Shown here: positions 1-12,566 of the stretch, in pieces
How the letters are laid out: each line of letters starts with the position of its first letter
Numbering within the stretch: the stretch's first letter is position 1
Assembly (NCBI GenBank): GCA_017562135.1
Contig: QEYB01000347.1
Coordinates: 62,001-126,000 of the forward strand
Direction: 5' to 3'
Source of the DNA: Dipylidium caninum
Lineage: Eukaryota; Platyhelminthes; Cestoda; Cyclophyllidea; Dipylidiidae
DNA length: 64,000 nucleotides
The notes under the pieces: model-generated
What the model was told of the DNA's origin: nothing
The model's database searches: none
Seen by the model: the letters and a program-made list of their open reading frames with translations, nothing else
Made by a program: the position numbers and the translations under genes

Positions 1-2866
1 CAATTGAAGGATGGGGCAAATTACTCATAGCGGCCATGTTGCCCCACTCACTCTTTCTCGGGGTGTCCAGTGGCCTATTGTGCTGGTGAAAGTCGTTTCT
101 TGCTAATCAACGAGTCTATTTTCCGGGAGATTTTAAATGAAGTTTGGCATCATCTGTTAGAGCGGAGTGGTCAACAGCCTCTTCTATCGAAGCCTCGAGA
201 ACGACTTAGAGGAGCCACGTCTTGGCACTCCGATTGAGGTACGAAGTTTATCACCAGTATGCGCCCGTCTTTTACTGTTCCCCTCTAATGCGACATCTGC
301 GACACACACAAAAGAAGCGCCGCAGTCTGCAAGACTTGGCAAACTTCATGTGGTTTACATCACTTGATGGATGTCTCCACACTTGGCACAAATGCGACCT
401 CTTCAGGAAGAGAAGGGGTAGGAAGCCTGGCAGCCCTACTTCCTACTCCACTTCGCTTTCGTTTTCCCTCTAATCACTCAAACCCCGAGAAACTTTGCCA
501 ATTATGAGTATATATATAACTACGGCAAACGGATGAGCAAGGAAGATTCGAAAGGCCACTGAACATGACTAGTTGTCGAGTAGATTAACGACTTAACGGG
601 ACTCAATGGCCTTCAACATCATTCCCTTCGTTTGACAGGAGGCGAATGATGTTTCAAGGAACACCGAGACAGGCGGACGCCACGGCTGAGTGTCCTGCTC
701 CCCTCTCCCCCCAGCCTTCGCTTCCGCTCCAGCAAGAATTACATTACGGGTCCCCCGACAGTCTCGAAATTAATTATTCCACTTGCCCCACTCGTACCTT
801 CGCATCTACGGCCATACAGCTCGGTGCAATGCCTGCTCCACAAATGTACAATCGCGGAAGAATTAGGTGCTTGACTTGATTTGTGGAATGTTTAAGCAAT
901 GTTTTCTTTCCACTTTATTGTCCTTTATGCCCCATGTTTTCTGCTTCACATTGTGCTGTTGCCGTCCATTAAATCACCACTTTTTTGAATTTCGCTATCT
1001 AAGTGACTTTGGTGGGTGGCTCGAACGCCAGTACCAAGCTCCCATGCTCCACGTTAGCCAAATTTTCAAGAGGGAGGAATGAAAGGGGAGCTTGTCGTCC
1101 ATTGCAAACAAAAACTCTACAAGTGCCTGCTGAATGGAGCTTTTGCCGTTCCATCCGGTGGGTGGAGGCATCGAGGTGGTATTCACGGCTATTTGGATGG
1201 GGCTTTTCGTGGCTATGCCGGCCGCGATGCTCAGGTATGTCGCAGGATTTAAACTACATTACAATTACTGGTTTTGCTATGTGGCGGTGTGGCGACGAAG
1301 ATCCCATTGTTAAGATCCCATTAACTACTTTCCGCGCCTGAACGGTCTAGTTTAGATTTCTCTGGCACATTAGTCATGTCCACTCCCTAAGGGGTCCTTC
1401 TAATGAGGTGAGGGGGTTTACTCCCCAAACGACCGTTTAAATACGTGGGGTTTCCGTGTCGACGGAAAGGTGACCCGTCCGATGATTAGTGCTTTTTCAA
1501 CTGTGTCCCCCCGAACAGCACTATACAAGGTTTTTCTGTGGGCCCGGGCGCTCATTGGTCTCGGGAGCCTGTCCTGTTTTGCTAGAGGTGCTTTTCACCT
1601 TGTTGCGTCTCCCCTTTCATTCGATCTCCTTTATTGCGGCTGCCTGTCTCCCTGAGCTCGTGAAAAGATATCCATCATTCTCTGATGCTGTTGAGGACAG
1701 AATGTGCCCTTAGACAACCACCCTCGGTAATCGAGGCTTCTTCCAAATAGATAAATATAATGCTCTCATTCTCATCGCGTATTCATCTAAACTGCACTTC
1801 GCCTACTCCCTCTGGTTTCACTTCAGAGAGACCGGCGATTTTTCCTCGCCCCAGTGATGGACACGAAGTGTAGTGGACGTGTGACGGGCATTCCACAAGA
1901 CCCGTAGTTCAGACGACTGTGCCGTCGGCAAAGGGACGAATCTTCCCTCAGGAGTGAATACCCAACTGGAGTTTTGCGTACCGACTCCGCCAGCTAGAAT
2001 GAAGGCTAGCAAGGAGAAGAATGTCCTTCCGCCATCCATTATATTCTGCTCATTGCATGGCCTTTCTCCATATCCGCCCATCTCTGTTGTTATTTCTCAC
2101 GACTTGCCTCCCATTACCCGTGAACTGGTAATCCACACATGATAAGCGCACTATTCAGGTTGGGTCTTGTGACCGGGTGACCATCTCTCTCATCATTAAG
2201 TTGTTGTTTTCTACTCCTCTTCACCTCATCCCCCAGAATTCATTACTGTTTCCTGTTACGTAGTTTGAGTGTTTCCTTCGATTGTGCTTGCATCTGTTGA
2301 CGCGGAGACGGTTTGCCTCGCCTGTGGACACGTGGTCTTTAGGCTTCCGTTCCGAGAGCGGTCTGCCCTGCGGCAAAGGCATTTTCTGGCTAATACCAAC
2401 CAGCACCGAGTTTGGATCTCCGCGCGCCTTAGGTCTGGGGAATGATGCGGTTGTGCTCTGCCTACTGCAGACTCGCATACGCACAAGTGCCTCGCATTTA
2501 TCAACTTTTTGATCAGCTGAGAAGTTCGCATTCTTAACTGCGGCATTGCGACCACCAATAACCAACCCAAAATAGCTCACCAAATAGTGTCTGCATTTAT
2601 AATTTTCACCTTCACCGTCGTCGGTGACCTTCCACAGGCTGACTGTTTGCTGTTTGCATTGTTCGCTGACTCGGTGAGTAATGTCGTATCTTGTGCAAAA
2701 TGATCAACAACCAGCGGATGCATGTCACGCAAAATCGTGTCATCTGCCAAGTTTCCAGATTACTTAGACAGCATCACTCATTTGATGTGTGCTGCTTATC
2801 ACTCGTGCAGTGGGAGCCTCGACAAGTTGCACTTGAGGACAAAAGTGACTAGTTCCGACTGCTTGC

Positions 2867-2885
2867 CCTTCCTTCCTTCCTTCCT
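2867..2885. repeat. (CCTT)n microsatellite
   Basis: Short run of about four to five CCTT units. Confidence 0.8.
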
Positions 2886-3184
2886 CGAAGCCAGTGTGCC
2901 GTGCTGAGTCGTACACAAGTAGGCAGGTGCGTGTGGAATCAGTGGCATGGGTCCAGCTCCTTGTCGAAAGAGGCCTGACGATTGTGTGGAAATGGTATAT
3001 CCGAACTGCGAACAGTTTGGTGAGGGGGAGAGACAAACAGAAATGAATCACTTGTGTTTATTTCCGATATGCTAAGCGAGAGTGTGAATATTTCGGGCTT
3101 GTGGAGGTCGAGTCACCACCACCAAGTTCGAGCTATCGCCCTAAAGACGGCGTCGGTGCCTGGCACAGCCGACACATGGTTTGT

Positions 3185-3330
3185 TTCTGTTTGTCACGGC
3201 ACTCCCCTCCCCCACCCAGCACAACACAACAACCGATGGCTTGGTGGTGTGTGTGTCGGCGCTCGTCATAAAAGCAACGATGCGGTAAACATCCGCTGCC
3301 AAAGCGGCGATACCCCTGCTGTGTGAGAGT
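3185..3330 (-). repeat. Dispersed repeat R1, inverted copy
   Basis: The reverse complement of this segment aligns with 6536-6680 on plus. Shared blocks include CGCTTTGGC, CCGCATCGTTGCTT and CATCGGT-GTTGTGTTG. The 6.5 kb copy has an extra 27 bp just before the second block. Identity is roughly 70-75% by eye. Both copies can be read in one frame around the peptide GCLPHRCF, but the other differences are not concentrated at third codon positions, so coding conservation is not supported. Confidence 0.6.
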
Positions 3331-5228
3331 GTGATGAAGCCATGTCAGGCGACTTGGTGTCCAGACCTCCATTGACGTGACCTCAGCGCGATTCCGATTT
3401 ACTTGTTTGATCGGTGGAACATGACGCTCGGGCTCCGTAGGGAGTTACACAGTCCGTGGATAAATCAGCGTTAGTGCTACGTAAACCGTGCTGCTGCCAC
3501 GTCTCTTGATAGGGTAAGCGGGGGCGAACGGAAGCCCGGAGTGGCTGGAAGGGGGCGCTGATGCTCGACTAAAGTCGCACCGCTCAGCGCCGCATTCGTG
3601 AGGAATCCGGGCAGCAAACGCCCATCCTCCCCGTCACCCAGAGTCGCAGTAGTTAAAGCGCCTACACTGAACTCTGCATCGTTTGAAGAGAGAAGTTAGC
3701 ATTTACAATGCTACCAGATTTTAATTGTACGTGCCCGATTCCTCTAAAACCGTATACCTGTGGCCCAAATGGGAAAGGGAAAGTTTCACGGGTGTCAGGA
3801 GGGAGAAGTTGTGAGACAAATTGCGTGAATCGCCAGTCTCCACACCTCCTCGCCCCTCGGCCGCGCCACGATCCGTTGATTGCCATATCTATTCATCGAC
3901 GCGAAATCGTGGCTGCGGACTTGTTTACCTCCGCACTCACTGCGTAAGAGGCAACAGCACCGGCGTCGCATCATCTTTCGTCGCGGACGCCGGTGTTGCT
4001 GTCCCCCCATGGCACGCACCAACATTTGCTCTGTAAATCCATTGTCCAACCGCCTACACTCTGCGAGGAGATGCCCCACTTCACTCCGCCTAATCTGCTT
4101 AGCGCAGTAAGGCCATAGCCGCCAGTGCTGAATAATTGAATGCCGGTGAAGTAGTCGCATTTCTCGTACGAACATGTACTGCGCTGCTAATGACCCCGAA
4201 AAATGAAACCGTGGCGAGGCCCCCGTCAGTCCAGCCATTAGCCCACCTACCGCCTGACAGCGCGTGATTCGTTGTTGTGGTAAACGTCGCTTTGACACCA
4301 TCCCCGTTAAATCACTTAACCTCTGGCGATATCATTTGCTCCCTGTTGATGGACACCAGGGCGCTGATACTGCAACTACCCCCCAAGGCCGAGGAGCAAA
4401 CGCGGGGTGGACGGGAAGTCGGTCTGTGAAAGGCACCCAGGCCTCCATTCCAGTCTCGCGCACGCGCTTTCGTCTCGACGTTGACTCTGACGCTAAGGAG
4501 CAAGTCCTGTGGCCACCCACTAAAGGTTACATGAGACCGCAATTAATTTGCCTGGTAATCCGCACGTCTGGTGTCCTCCACACAGTAGTTTAGTCAACAC
4601 CACTTCTAGCAATGGAGAGGTCTCTTTCTCAGCTAAAAACAGACGCGTCTTTCACTCTGTGATGAAATATATCCGGGGGTAATGAGTGCACACACAGGCC
4701 AGTCTTTTTGTTCTCTTCTCTGCAAGCCACATGAGGCCGTGCAATTATTACACAGAAGGGCTGAAATGAAGTGCGTCTCTCCCACGAGAGAGCGCCAGTT
4801 GACGCGCCCGAACGCTGAGGGTCCATGGTGAAACAGGCCGACCAACCTGTCATGCTGACAAATCCGCCCTCCCCAGCCTACTCCCGTCCACCTCCTCAGC
4901 GCCACTGTCTTAGCAACCGACCCAAGCTTTGCTCGCCTCCCGCGGGCATCATTTCGGGTGGCGCCACCCTCATGTAGGCGGCCACCGTCTCACTCCATGT
5001 CCATGAACTACGGTTTCTGGTCATCACCACCGCTAAACCGCGGCTAAGGAGGTCGAGCGTTTGTCTCTTTTTACTCTGAACTCGAAACTATCACAAAGGC
5101 GGCCATGTGGATAATGCAGGCATTGCAACAGCCGCCACCGTCTGCCAAGCAGACGACAGCAGTGCGGGAACAGACCGACCGTTCATAAGTATATCGGCTG
5201 CTTGTTCAAGGGCCACTGCCCTTACCTT

Positions 5229-5252
5229 CACCTCCCCTCCCCTCCCCTCCGC
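5229..5252. repeat. (CCCCT)n microsatellite
   Basis: About four units of a CCCCT pentamer in a CT-rich context. Confidence 0.8.
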
Positions 5253-6535
5253 CTCTCATCGTCCTCCACCCCCACGGGCAGGCAGGAGTTGGCAGTCTTA
5301 GAGTCGCCGCTGGGCCTGGTTATCACACAGACTTTTCCATGAGAAACCACAAGTTCTTATTCTTTCGCATGAACAGACCAAAATTTCAGTGTGTACTCAC
5401 CATAGCAGTCACTGCCACGGTTAATGTGCTCGGGTGCCAGTCAATCAGGCACCAACAGGCCCGATTTAACGCCATGCATGGAGGAAAGGAGCGCATAGGT
5501 ACGAGGTGAGGTTGTTAGTTGGCAGCAATGACGGTGCGATGGCAGGGACATAGCCGTTGAGGCGAAGTGAGGCGAAAGGGAACTTTGGGACCTGAGCCTG
5601 GTTTGGCAACCTCTACACCTCAACCGTTGCCAGCTCCACCAACAACCCAGACTCTGCTACAGCCTCGTGTCAACCACTCTGCCCGCACCTCACTTCCGTG
5701 ATCTTGGAAATGACAGCCCAAATAGTTGACCCAGTATTTTAACCTCTCATGCAGTGCTGGTAGGTGCGGGGCACGCAGACCTTGGCAGTTGGGTTTTTGC
5801 GAGAATATGCGCACTGCTAAGTCGACACAATTGTGAATGCTTAAGTGTCAAATTATTACTTGAACGCCAGAACCAACAACGACGCCGAAGACGACGAAAA
5901 CAATATTCTAAAGTATGAGGGCAACCTATGAACCAAGGCCTGGAGCGCGGTTTGCCCATATGCCACACAAGGCGAGGCCCTCCGACGATAGATGGCGCCG
6001 GCTACGAACGAACTAGGCAAACCGCGGTGCTGCTGTCACGCCCTCCTCCTCCACCTCCTCCTTCTCCCCTTCGGAGTCCCCCAACTATGCGACTCCAGTA
6101 TTTTCCCAACACCGACCACCCGATGCGTGATGGCACGTTGAGGACGACAACACTAGGTGAATAACATAGCTCCACTAAGCTGACGCTGTATAACGCAGCG
6201 GAGTAGCATACCGTCCTGGCCAACGGAAGGGTATCGGACTGTTTAGAGCAAACAAAGGCTCAGGCGTTGTTACTTTACACTTCAGGAGGTAACCTTTCAG
6301 GATCAGAAATAATTACTCCACGGACACGAGCTCTCGCAGGGCGGGGTAGGCGGGGTGGCGGCCTAGGGCCCAGAGAGTTGACGATGGAGGACGCGGGGAC
6401 GAGAGGAAACAGTTGGGAAGCCTGTTTGGAGTTCAAAAACGATACCACCACATTAGCGCCTTGACATGTCAGCTTGTATCAGACCGGCATTAGCAACAAA
6501 CGGGAGCTCTCCTTTTGCCCCGCTTATGGAGCAAC

Positions 6536-6680
6536 AGTTACAGCAAAAGTATCTTCGCTTTGGCGGCAGGTAATTACGCCTAAGATGCGCGGATGCTTGC
6601 CGCATCGTTGCTTCCTTGGCCAGCAACTGCATACACTCCACCGGGTCATCGGTAGTTGTGTTGCGTCGGGGTAACTTGCG
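6536..6680 (+). repeat. Dispersed repeat R1, direct copy
   Basis: Partner of the inverted copy at 3185-3330, differing by a 27-bp insertion (a multiple of three) and scattered substitutions. I cannot assign it to a transposon class; no terminal repeats or target-site duplications are obvious. Confidence 0.6.
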
Positions 6681-9504
6681 GAGATAACCGCATAGACAGA
6701 AGCGTTTGCTAAGGCCTCTTCGCTACCCACAATTGCAGTCTCAATGCGTATGTCATGAACTTGACCCACGCAGTGATCTCTTCTCTGCACAGATTAGCCT
6801 GATGGTAAGAAGAAACGGACATCGTTGCCACTAGCATTCTCAACATCACCATCTCCACGTGAGTGTCATGGTCCCCGACCCCGCCTCCCTGCCCGCCAGA
6901 CGCCTATTTCCCCCATCTTCTTCACTCTTCTCCCTCATATATTTGGTCACGGTCACATGTCCTTCGCCTTTTCTCCATTTTTCGCCTACTGCAATGAATA
7001 CTTTATATAGACGCCTCATTGCAGATTCCTTCCCCTATGTCTCTCTCCTTCCTCTCTTCCTGACTGCCATCTTCTTTTGATGTTAGTGAAAGACACATAA
7101 GCATTCTAATTGCAATTTGTCAGTAGCCTGCTGCGTAGTGTAGGCAGGCAGCAGAGAGTTTACTTCCAGGTAGAGAGACCACTTTCATGTAAATGCCACC
7201 ACCACCATTCTTATCGCCCCAGAACTGTGACCTATGAAGGGACTGGAAGATTGCAGCCCGACGGCTCGAGAGAGAGACACCGTATGAAGAGCGGTAAGGT
7301 CCAATCAAGTGAGATTCTTTCTTCTCGGAAACACCATCCAACTCTTTCTCAGGTCGACTTTGTTCATTGTGAGGTCTCATATGCAAAAACACGCCAAATT
7401 GCCGTAACCTCCAGCCATTTCTTCCGAGAACGTCAAATTACCAGCTCATCGGAGTGACAGTTTAACCCAATCAAGGAGACCGTCATAGTCCAAAGACACG
7501 ATCATATATAGCATACACCAATCGGCGAAGAAGAAAATGCCCCTCACTCTGCACTTGGGACCGAGTCAAATTTCCTTCAGTTAGAAAGGCCCCTTCTAAC
7601 TCATTCAATGTTCCAATTTCTGCTGTCCGCGTGCAAAGTGCACATTACGATTCCATCTGATCATACTCCACTTTCGCCTTCATCAATGCACCATTTTAAA
7701 GCATTTCACCCAACATCACTCGCTTTTATCAACCCTCCCTTCTTCCTACATCCCCTTTTCTCCAACTCGAGCACAAATCTGACAATGCGATTGCGTGCAA
7801 AATCCCACTGCGTAGCTCGATCACACTCTGCTTTTGGCTATTTCAACGCATTCATGACGCACAGCCACACCCATCTTCCCTCAATTCATTGCATTTACGA
7901 TACTCTCCTCAACCCCATTTCCCGCTTCCTACCCAATATGAACACATTTCTCCGTCATTTCTCTTCTTTTATTTCACCTTGCAACATCCCATCATCTACA
8001 CTTGCCATCGCGTCAAGTACATTGAGGTATAAGGGACATTCAACTTGTCTAACTAAAGTAAAGAAGTTGTGGGATACGATAATTGCCAGCAAACGATCTT
8101 CTCCCACTATGAGTGTCCTCAGCGCATATTTTAATAAGTTGTCAAGTATACAGACCACTTTATTCGGGTTTGGTACACTTGAAAGCCGGACAAAAGAGAA
8201 TATTGTTCTAAACGACGACTAACGGAGAAAATGCAGTGTCCCAAGTAGCACATATTTTCATAAAATATTTCTCTTAGCTATCACCGGATTCTAGCGCGTG
8301 CATTTGCGATTTGCATGAGGGCGAGAAGGCGGTAGAAGAACTGAGAGTGGGAGATGAGTGGCGGGAGCATTGAGTTCTAAATGCAATCGGCTGTGTGCAT
8401 GTTTTAGGCGTAATTGGTTACTTGCATACTCTCTTGTGTAAAAGGTTGTTTTTCTTGGTATTTATACTTGATTTTCCTTTGGATCTAGTGTAGAGTGTTT
8501 TGTGAGGAGGAATTATAAGGTTAGTAGGTGGATTGATTGGCTTTGCGTTTCGCATAGTGGGCGCGGGTGTTATACCATTGCTACACTTATGTGGACATTT
8601 GTGATCTGGTAGTAACTTCATTGGGAACGTGGAAATTCTCACTATTCACCTAGGTGTAATGTATGCGTGTATGTCATGTGTTTATATGCGTTGCTTGTTA
8701 AATTGTTGGGAAAAGATGATGACTGGCGTTGAAAAAGTTTGGGGCAGGCAAGCAGGCAGGCAGTGAGGTAGCAGCGTGAGCGAAGTGTTGGGAATTATGA
8801 GAATTGGTATTGACTGGACCGGAGCACAGGTCTCGTGAGGTAGGAGTGTTGAAGTGGACTTTTGTCTGTTGAAGTGAATGTCTGATTGAAACGGCATAGT
8901 TGAGGTGAATATTTGAGTTCTAGATGGCATCGTGGAGGAGTAAGCACTCTCCTCAACAGGCATTCAAATGGTTGACATATCGGGCGAATTGGTACAATTA
9001 CGAAAAATGACATTCTTCTACTCGAAAAAGAGTCGCCAGACCGAGTCATTTATAACGTAGATGCTAGTATGAACCCCTCATAGCTTTGAGACTAACGCAG
9101 CGAAATCATAAAAGGAGGTGGCGGACGACGTGTTAAAAAGTTTGTTTTCTTCTCTGCCTACGTGAAGATTCGATTGAAGCCTCCTAGCGATGCATCCTTA
9201 TCTCTTCTTCTCTCATCGGGGAAGAAGAGGCCGCCGAAAGGGGAAGTTGGCTCGTTCACTCGTTACTTCGGCCTCCCTTTCATTTTATTTAGCTCAAAGT
9301 GCTTCCAGTCCTTCTTAAGGCACCCATATGAGTTGACCTTAGTGCGTGTTGACAAGGAGAGAGGAGGAGGAGGAGGCATTTGAGGCTGCAGTGAGCAGTT
9401 AAGAAGAGGCGGGTAGCGGCGTGAGCAAAGCAATATTTTGAAGAGGCTTTCCAAAGTGTGACATATCGGACAATTGTGATGGTGTTGAGAGAGGAGAGGG
9501 GATG

Positions 9505-9580
9505 GGAGGAGAGGAGAGGAGAGGAGAGGAGAGGAGAGGAGCGGAGCGGAGCGGAGAGGACAGGAGAGGAAAGGAGGGGA
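9505..9580. repeat. (GGAGA)n microsatellite with GGAGC variants
   Basis: A purine pentamer run, mostly GGAGA with three GGAGC units near its end. Long frames on the opposite strand here, rich in Ser, Leu and Pro, are products of this composition. Confidence 0.85.
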
Positions 9581-10499
9581 AAAGAAAAGTTGTCCCGTAT
9601 GGACGAGGGTTGGAAAGGGTGGAGAGAATGACTAGTTAGTGTAAAAAAAGAGTGGAGTGGGGAAGTTCTAGTAAATAGGGGAAGACGGGTAGCAGGGTAG
9701 GCCCTGCATTGTCTCCAATGGGCATTGGAATGCATGACGTATTAGAAAAGTTGGCATGGCTTTGGAAGGCAAAATTTGGTAAAACGAATGGAAGTATGTG
9801 AGGCTTCTGAGGCTATGGTTGGATGTGAGGCGCACTACACGTGCTGGCAATTGACCGAGAACCAGCCGTAAATGCACAGACATCGTCGGGCCGTGAATGC
9901 GTCCTCTTCTTAGTAATGGAAGCGCCGCTCACAGCACGTGCTTGGATATTCCCGAGGCCACTCATGCAGCCCGATTTGCATGGATTCCTGGACTGATGGT
10001 CTGTTGGCGTGTTAGCGTGTTGGACTACCCATCAGTCTTCATAGTTTCTGCCTATTCACGAAGAGAATAGTCGTCGTCATGCTACTCGCTCACCACTCTC
10101 CTTTTAGAAAAGCGCCGCTTTTAACGATCCCTAATTTTGGTGAAAGTTACATTCTAGCCGGGCACGGTCCTTACTCAAGGCCTATTCACTCAGGGGCAAG
10201 CATTCACATTTGTCCGCTCCCCTAGCCACTCACCTTGCATGTGTCCATCTGCGCCCTCCAAAGCTCTGCACACGTCATTTCCTCGCTCGACTCCCCGACT
10301 CACCGGCTTCTCGACCTCCGCTGCGCTTCCACCTCTAAGTCTCACCGATTTCTATCATCCACTCACGTCATATACCTCTTCCGCCAGAAGCAACAAAATA
10401 GAATCGTGAGTCTTTTTTTCCGCTGCAAATAAGATAAGTCATTTGGCTTAAACGCCTCAGAATTTGATACCAACTTGCACCAACACTCGAAAACAATGA

Positions 10500-11320
10500 A
10501 CACTGGTTGCTTATAGATGTCCTTGTAGATGGCTTCGTCGGCTGCGTCTCCTCACTGTAAAGCTTTCGGTTGGCACCTATGCAGAGGAGACATGTTTTCA
10601 GTCAATGATCACTCGTAACCCACTGCACCGCACTACTGGCCAGGAGAGGACTACTTTCATTGAAAGATGAAGTAAGTGAACACTCACGGATTCGTTTGAG
10701 CTCATTTTATAGGGGCTCAGAGTCATCATCTTCAGACTCATCTTCCAATAGAAAGGTCCACCAACCGTTGGCAGATGCGCATGTGGGTGGCTTTGTCAGC
10801 GGCGTCTCCTCCCTGCGACGCGTCCGGTTGGCAACTATGTAGAGGAGAGATATTCTCTTGAGTCAAAGATCACTCATAAACCATTGCAACACACTCCTCA
10901 GGAGGACTACGTTGATCGTAAGATGAAGTAAGCGAACACTCACGGATGCGTTGGAGTGCTTCTCCAGCCGACTCCGAGTCGTCTTCCCCGCACTCCTCTT
11001 CCCATAGAAATGTGTGCCGATCGCGCACAGAGGGCCCCGCGAGTGGTTTCGCCGGCGTCTCCTCGCTGCACCGCATTCGGTTGGTAACTATGCAGAGAAG
11101 ACTCATTCTCTTCAGTGAAAGATCACTGATAAACCATGGCACCACACTTCTCGGAAAGACTACGTTGACCATAAGAGGAAGTAATTGACCACTCACGGAT
11201 GCGTTGGAGTGCTTCTTCAGCCGATTCAGAGTCATCTTCCCCAGACTTCTCTTCCCGTGCCAATGTCTTCACATCTTCCCTTGATTCCGTGCATTCCCCT
11301 TGCCCTTCTCTTTCGTATTC
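10500..11320 (-). repeat. Tandem array of about 256-bp exon-bearing units
   Basis: At least three units, plus a truncated fourth at the low-coordinate end, repeat in direct orientation. The landmark ACTCACGGAT recurs at about 10,682, 10,938 and 11,191, giving periods of about 256 and 254 bp. A second landmark, GGTTGG-A-CTATG followed by GAGG or GAGA, recurs at about 10,570, 10,828 and 11,081. Units are roughly 75% identical by eye across both the exon-like and the intron-like parts, so the unit duplicated as genomic DNA. Each contains, read on minus, an acceptor, a small acidic open exon and a GTGAGT donor. A degenerate copy in opposite orientation lies near 62.5 kb. Confidence 0.8.
10688..11319 (-). 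CDS. Candidate gene part: three symmetric acidic mini-exons
   Basis: Read on minus, three exons can be bounded by canonical signals: 11319-11197 (123 nt), 11087-10944 (144 nt) and 10834-10688 (147 nt). Acceptors are GGCAG, TGCATAG and TACATAG; all three donors are CC|GTGAGTG. The introns are 109 bp each. Every exon is a multiple of three and begins and ends in phase 1, so any can be skipped or repeated without breaking the frame. The two full-length repeat exons encode about 48 residues: an NR-x-R-x3-EET-x3-KP start, an FL-[WL]-E middle and a strongly acidic DDSE segment ending in [QK]RIR; the first exon shares only the acidic second half. The third exon has an in-frame TAA at 10707-10709, either the real terminator or a lesion. 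Architecture resembles micro-exon or modular secreted-protein genes, but I recognise no family and found no initiating exon. Confidence 0.45.
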
Positions 11321-11339
11321 TGCCTTTGAAAATAACTCT

Positions 11340-11830
11340 TTCATGCTTCTTCGCCTCTCTCACTCCCTCTCTTACACTCGCCTTCCTCCTCTTTCTCCCT
11401 CCCCGTCTCCGCATCCGCAATCGTTTCCATTTCCGCCTCCGCCTGCCCTTCTTTGTCTATCTCCACCTCCACTTCCACCTTTGTTCCCGCTTCTGATCTC
11501 ACCTTCTCTTTCCACCTCACCTCCACATCCACCTCCAAGTCCGTCTCCGTCTCCCTTTCCATTACGACTTCCACCTCCTCTTGCACTTCCACCCTTCACT
11601 CGTCACTGTCTGTCTCCACTCCTGCCAAAGCCAATGTCAAAGCCAAAACTAAAGCCATTGACTCTGATTCTATCTTCGGTTCGGTCTCGTCCTTCGTCCC
11701 AATCACCGCGGCCGTTCCCCTCCCATTTTCCAATTGTGCTGACACTTCCTCTTCCGCCTCCACCTCCACTTCCACCTTCTACTTCGACTCCTCGCCTCAC
11801 CACGCTACCTCGTCCTCCACATTTACTTCG
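11340..11830 (-). repeat. Purine-rich low-complexity tract (Glu/Val/Lys-rich when read on minus)
   Basis: The minus strand is almost purely GAGGTGGAAGTGGAG-like; the plus strand is CT-rich. One minus frame reads as Glu-Val repeats without a stop from about 11,592 to 11,341, while the plus frames read as Ser/Pro/Leu/Thr. A similar purine-rich tract precedes the inverted copy of the exon unit at 62.2-62.4 kb, so the tract belongs to the duplicated locus. Whether it is a coding acidic repeat or simple sequence cannot be told here. Confidence 0.6.
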
Positions 11831-12057
11831 AGGATAGTGGGTAAGGCGTCAAAGGTGGCATTGAATAGAGCATGACGCCGTTGGCGACCCAAATTACCAA
11901 CAAAAGCGATAGGGAGGCTTTCAACCCTGTCTTTCTTCAAAATAAGACGCCTCTTTACCTTCCTCGTTCCCTTCCAAGAAGTACTCTTCACATCTACTAC
12001 TTCTGGACAAAGGCGCCAGATGAGTCCTCCTCTTGTGAGTGGCGGATGCTGCGCTGA
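11797..12057 (-). CDS. Candidate exon, unknown protein
   Basis: On minus, an acceptor-like CAATCTTAG ends at 12058 and is followed by 87 open codons to a TGA at 11797-11799. The product is basic in its middle (KVKRRLILKKDRVE) and ends with ILEVNVEDE, a composition more protein-like than its surroundings. There is no ATG, so it would have to be internal or terminal. It sits on the same strand as the mini-exon array and could belong to that gene. No family recognised. Confidence 0.25.
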   Translation of the reverse strand, partial: SAQHPPLTRGGLIWRLCPEVVDVKSTSWKGTRKVKRRLILKKDRVESLPIAFVGNLGRQRRHALFNATFDALPTILEVNVEDEVAW

Positions 12058-12266
12058 CTAAGATTGCGTCGACCAGAAGGCAACTTGGCTGGTCTCACAG
12101 TCCGCGCATTCGCCTTCACTAATCACGGGACAAGTGTCTGAGTGTGCACACAAATAAAAAAGGAGGTAAGTGGGATGGCCCAAACGGCCCAGAGGAATGG
12201 GAGAGGATGGCGAGGTTAGCACTTGTTGGCGGACTGCTTAAAGAGTTAGCGGAGAAATAGACTAAC

Positions 12267-12440
12267 CAGTTTTCTTCTCATCATAAAGACATGGTTTGCG
12301 ATCCCACATTGTAGCTTGGGGGCTCGATATCACGGATGTTATGCCTCTGCCAAGCCTCTCAACGCTACATTCAACGGATGCTGTCCACGGTGCTGGAGAT
12401 GAACCCGCCGGCTTGGATAGATGACTCTTCACCGCAATAG
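12267..12440 (-). CDS. Candidate internal exon, phase 1, 58 codons
   Basis: On minus, a strong acceptor (CTCTTTTTCATAG, ending at 12441) is followed by 174 nt that are open in the frame needed for phase 1 and closed by the donor ACTG|GTTAGT at 12266-12261. Length is a multiple of three and the phase matches the mini-exons 1 kb downstream on the same strand. Two upstream GTAAGTGG donors lie 58 and 84 bp before the acceptor. The second, following a short open frame ending in YEKWRKW codons, would give an 84-bp intron. The peptide is Ser/Pro-rich with two or three cysteines and matches nothing I know. Confidence 0.3.
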
Positions 12441-12566
12441 CTATGAAAAAGAGAATGAGATAAGGCCAAACAAAAGACAAGTAGTAGAGGCCACTTACTG
12501 AGAAGAGTCCAATCGTCCACTTACGCCATTTTTCGTAGACTTCGTGGGTCTCCGAAGTCTTTGAAA

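Larger units (their letters stand above)
1..10480. other. Gene-poor region, no supported gene
   Basis: I find no reading frame here with a signal peptide, a known domain, a credible promoter or consistent splice sites. The longest frames (for example 3795-4301 on minus and 7608-8222 on plus) are within chance length for this much DNA and have low-complexity composition. The stretch holds microsatellites and one inverted dispersed repeat pair, listed separately. Exons of genes that reach into the region cannot be excluded without transcript data. Confidence 0.5.

Noticed and set aside
7608..8222. A 204-codon plus frame
   Set aside because: Composition is Ser/Phe/His-heavy as expected of CT-rich DNA. 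It has no domain, signal peptide or promoter, and chance frames of this length are expected about once in several such windows.
11199..11837. A 212-codon plus frame rich in Ser, Pro and Leu
   Set aside because: It is the reading of a pyrimidine-rich low-complexity tract. All frames across it are open because stop codons are rare in such sequence, and splice signals of the array are on the other strand.
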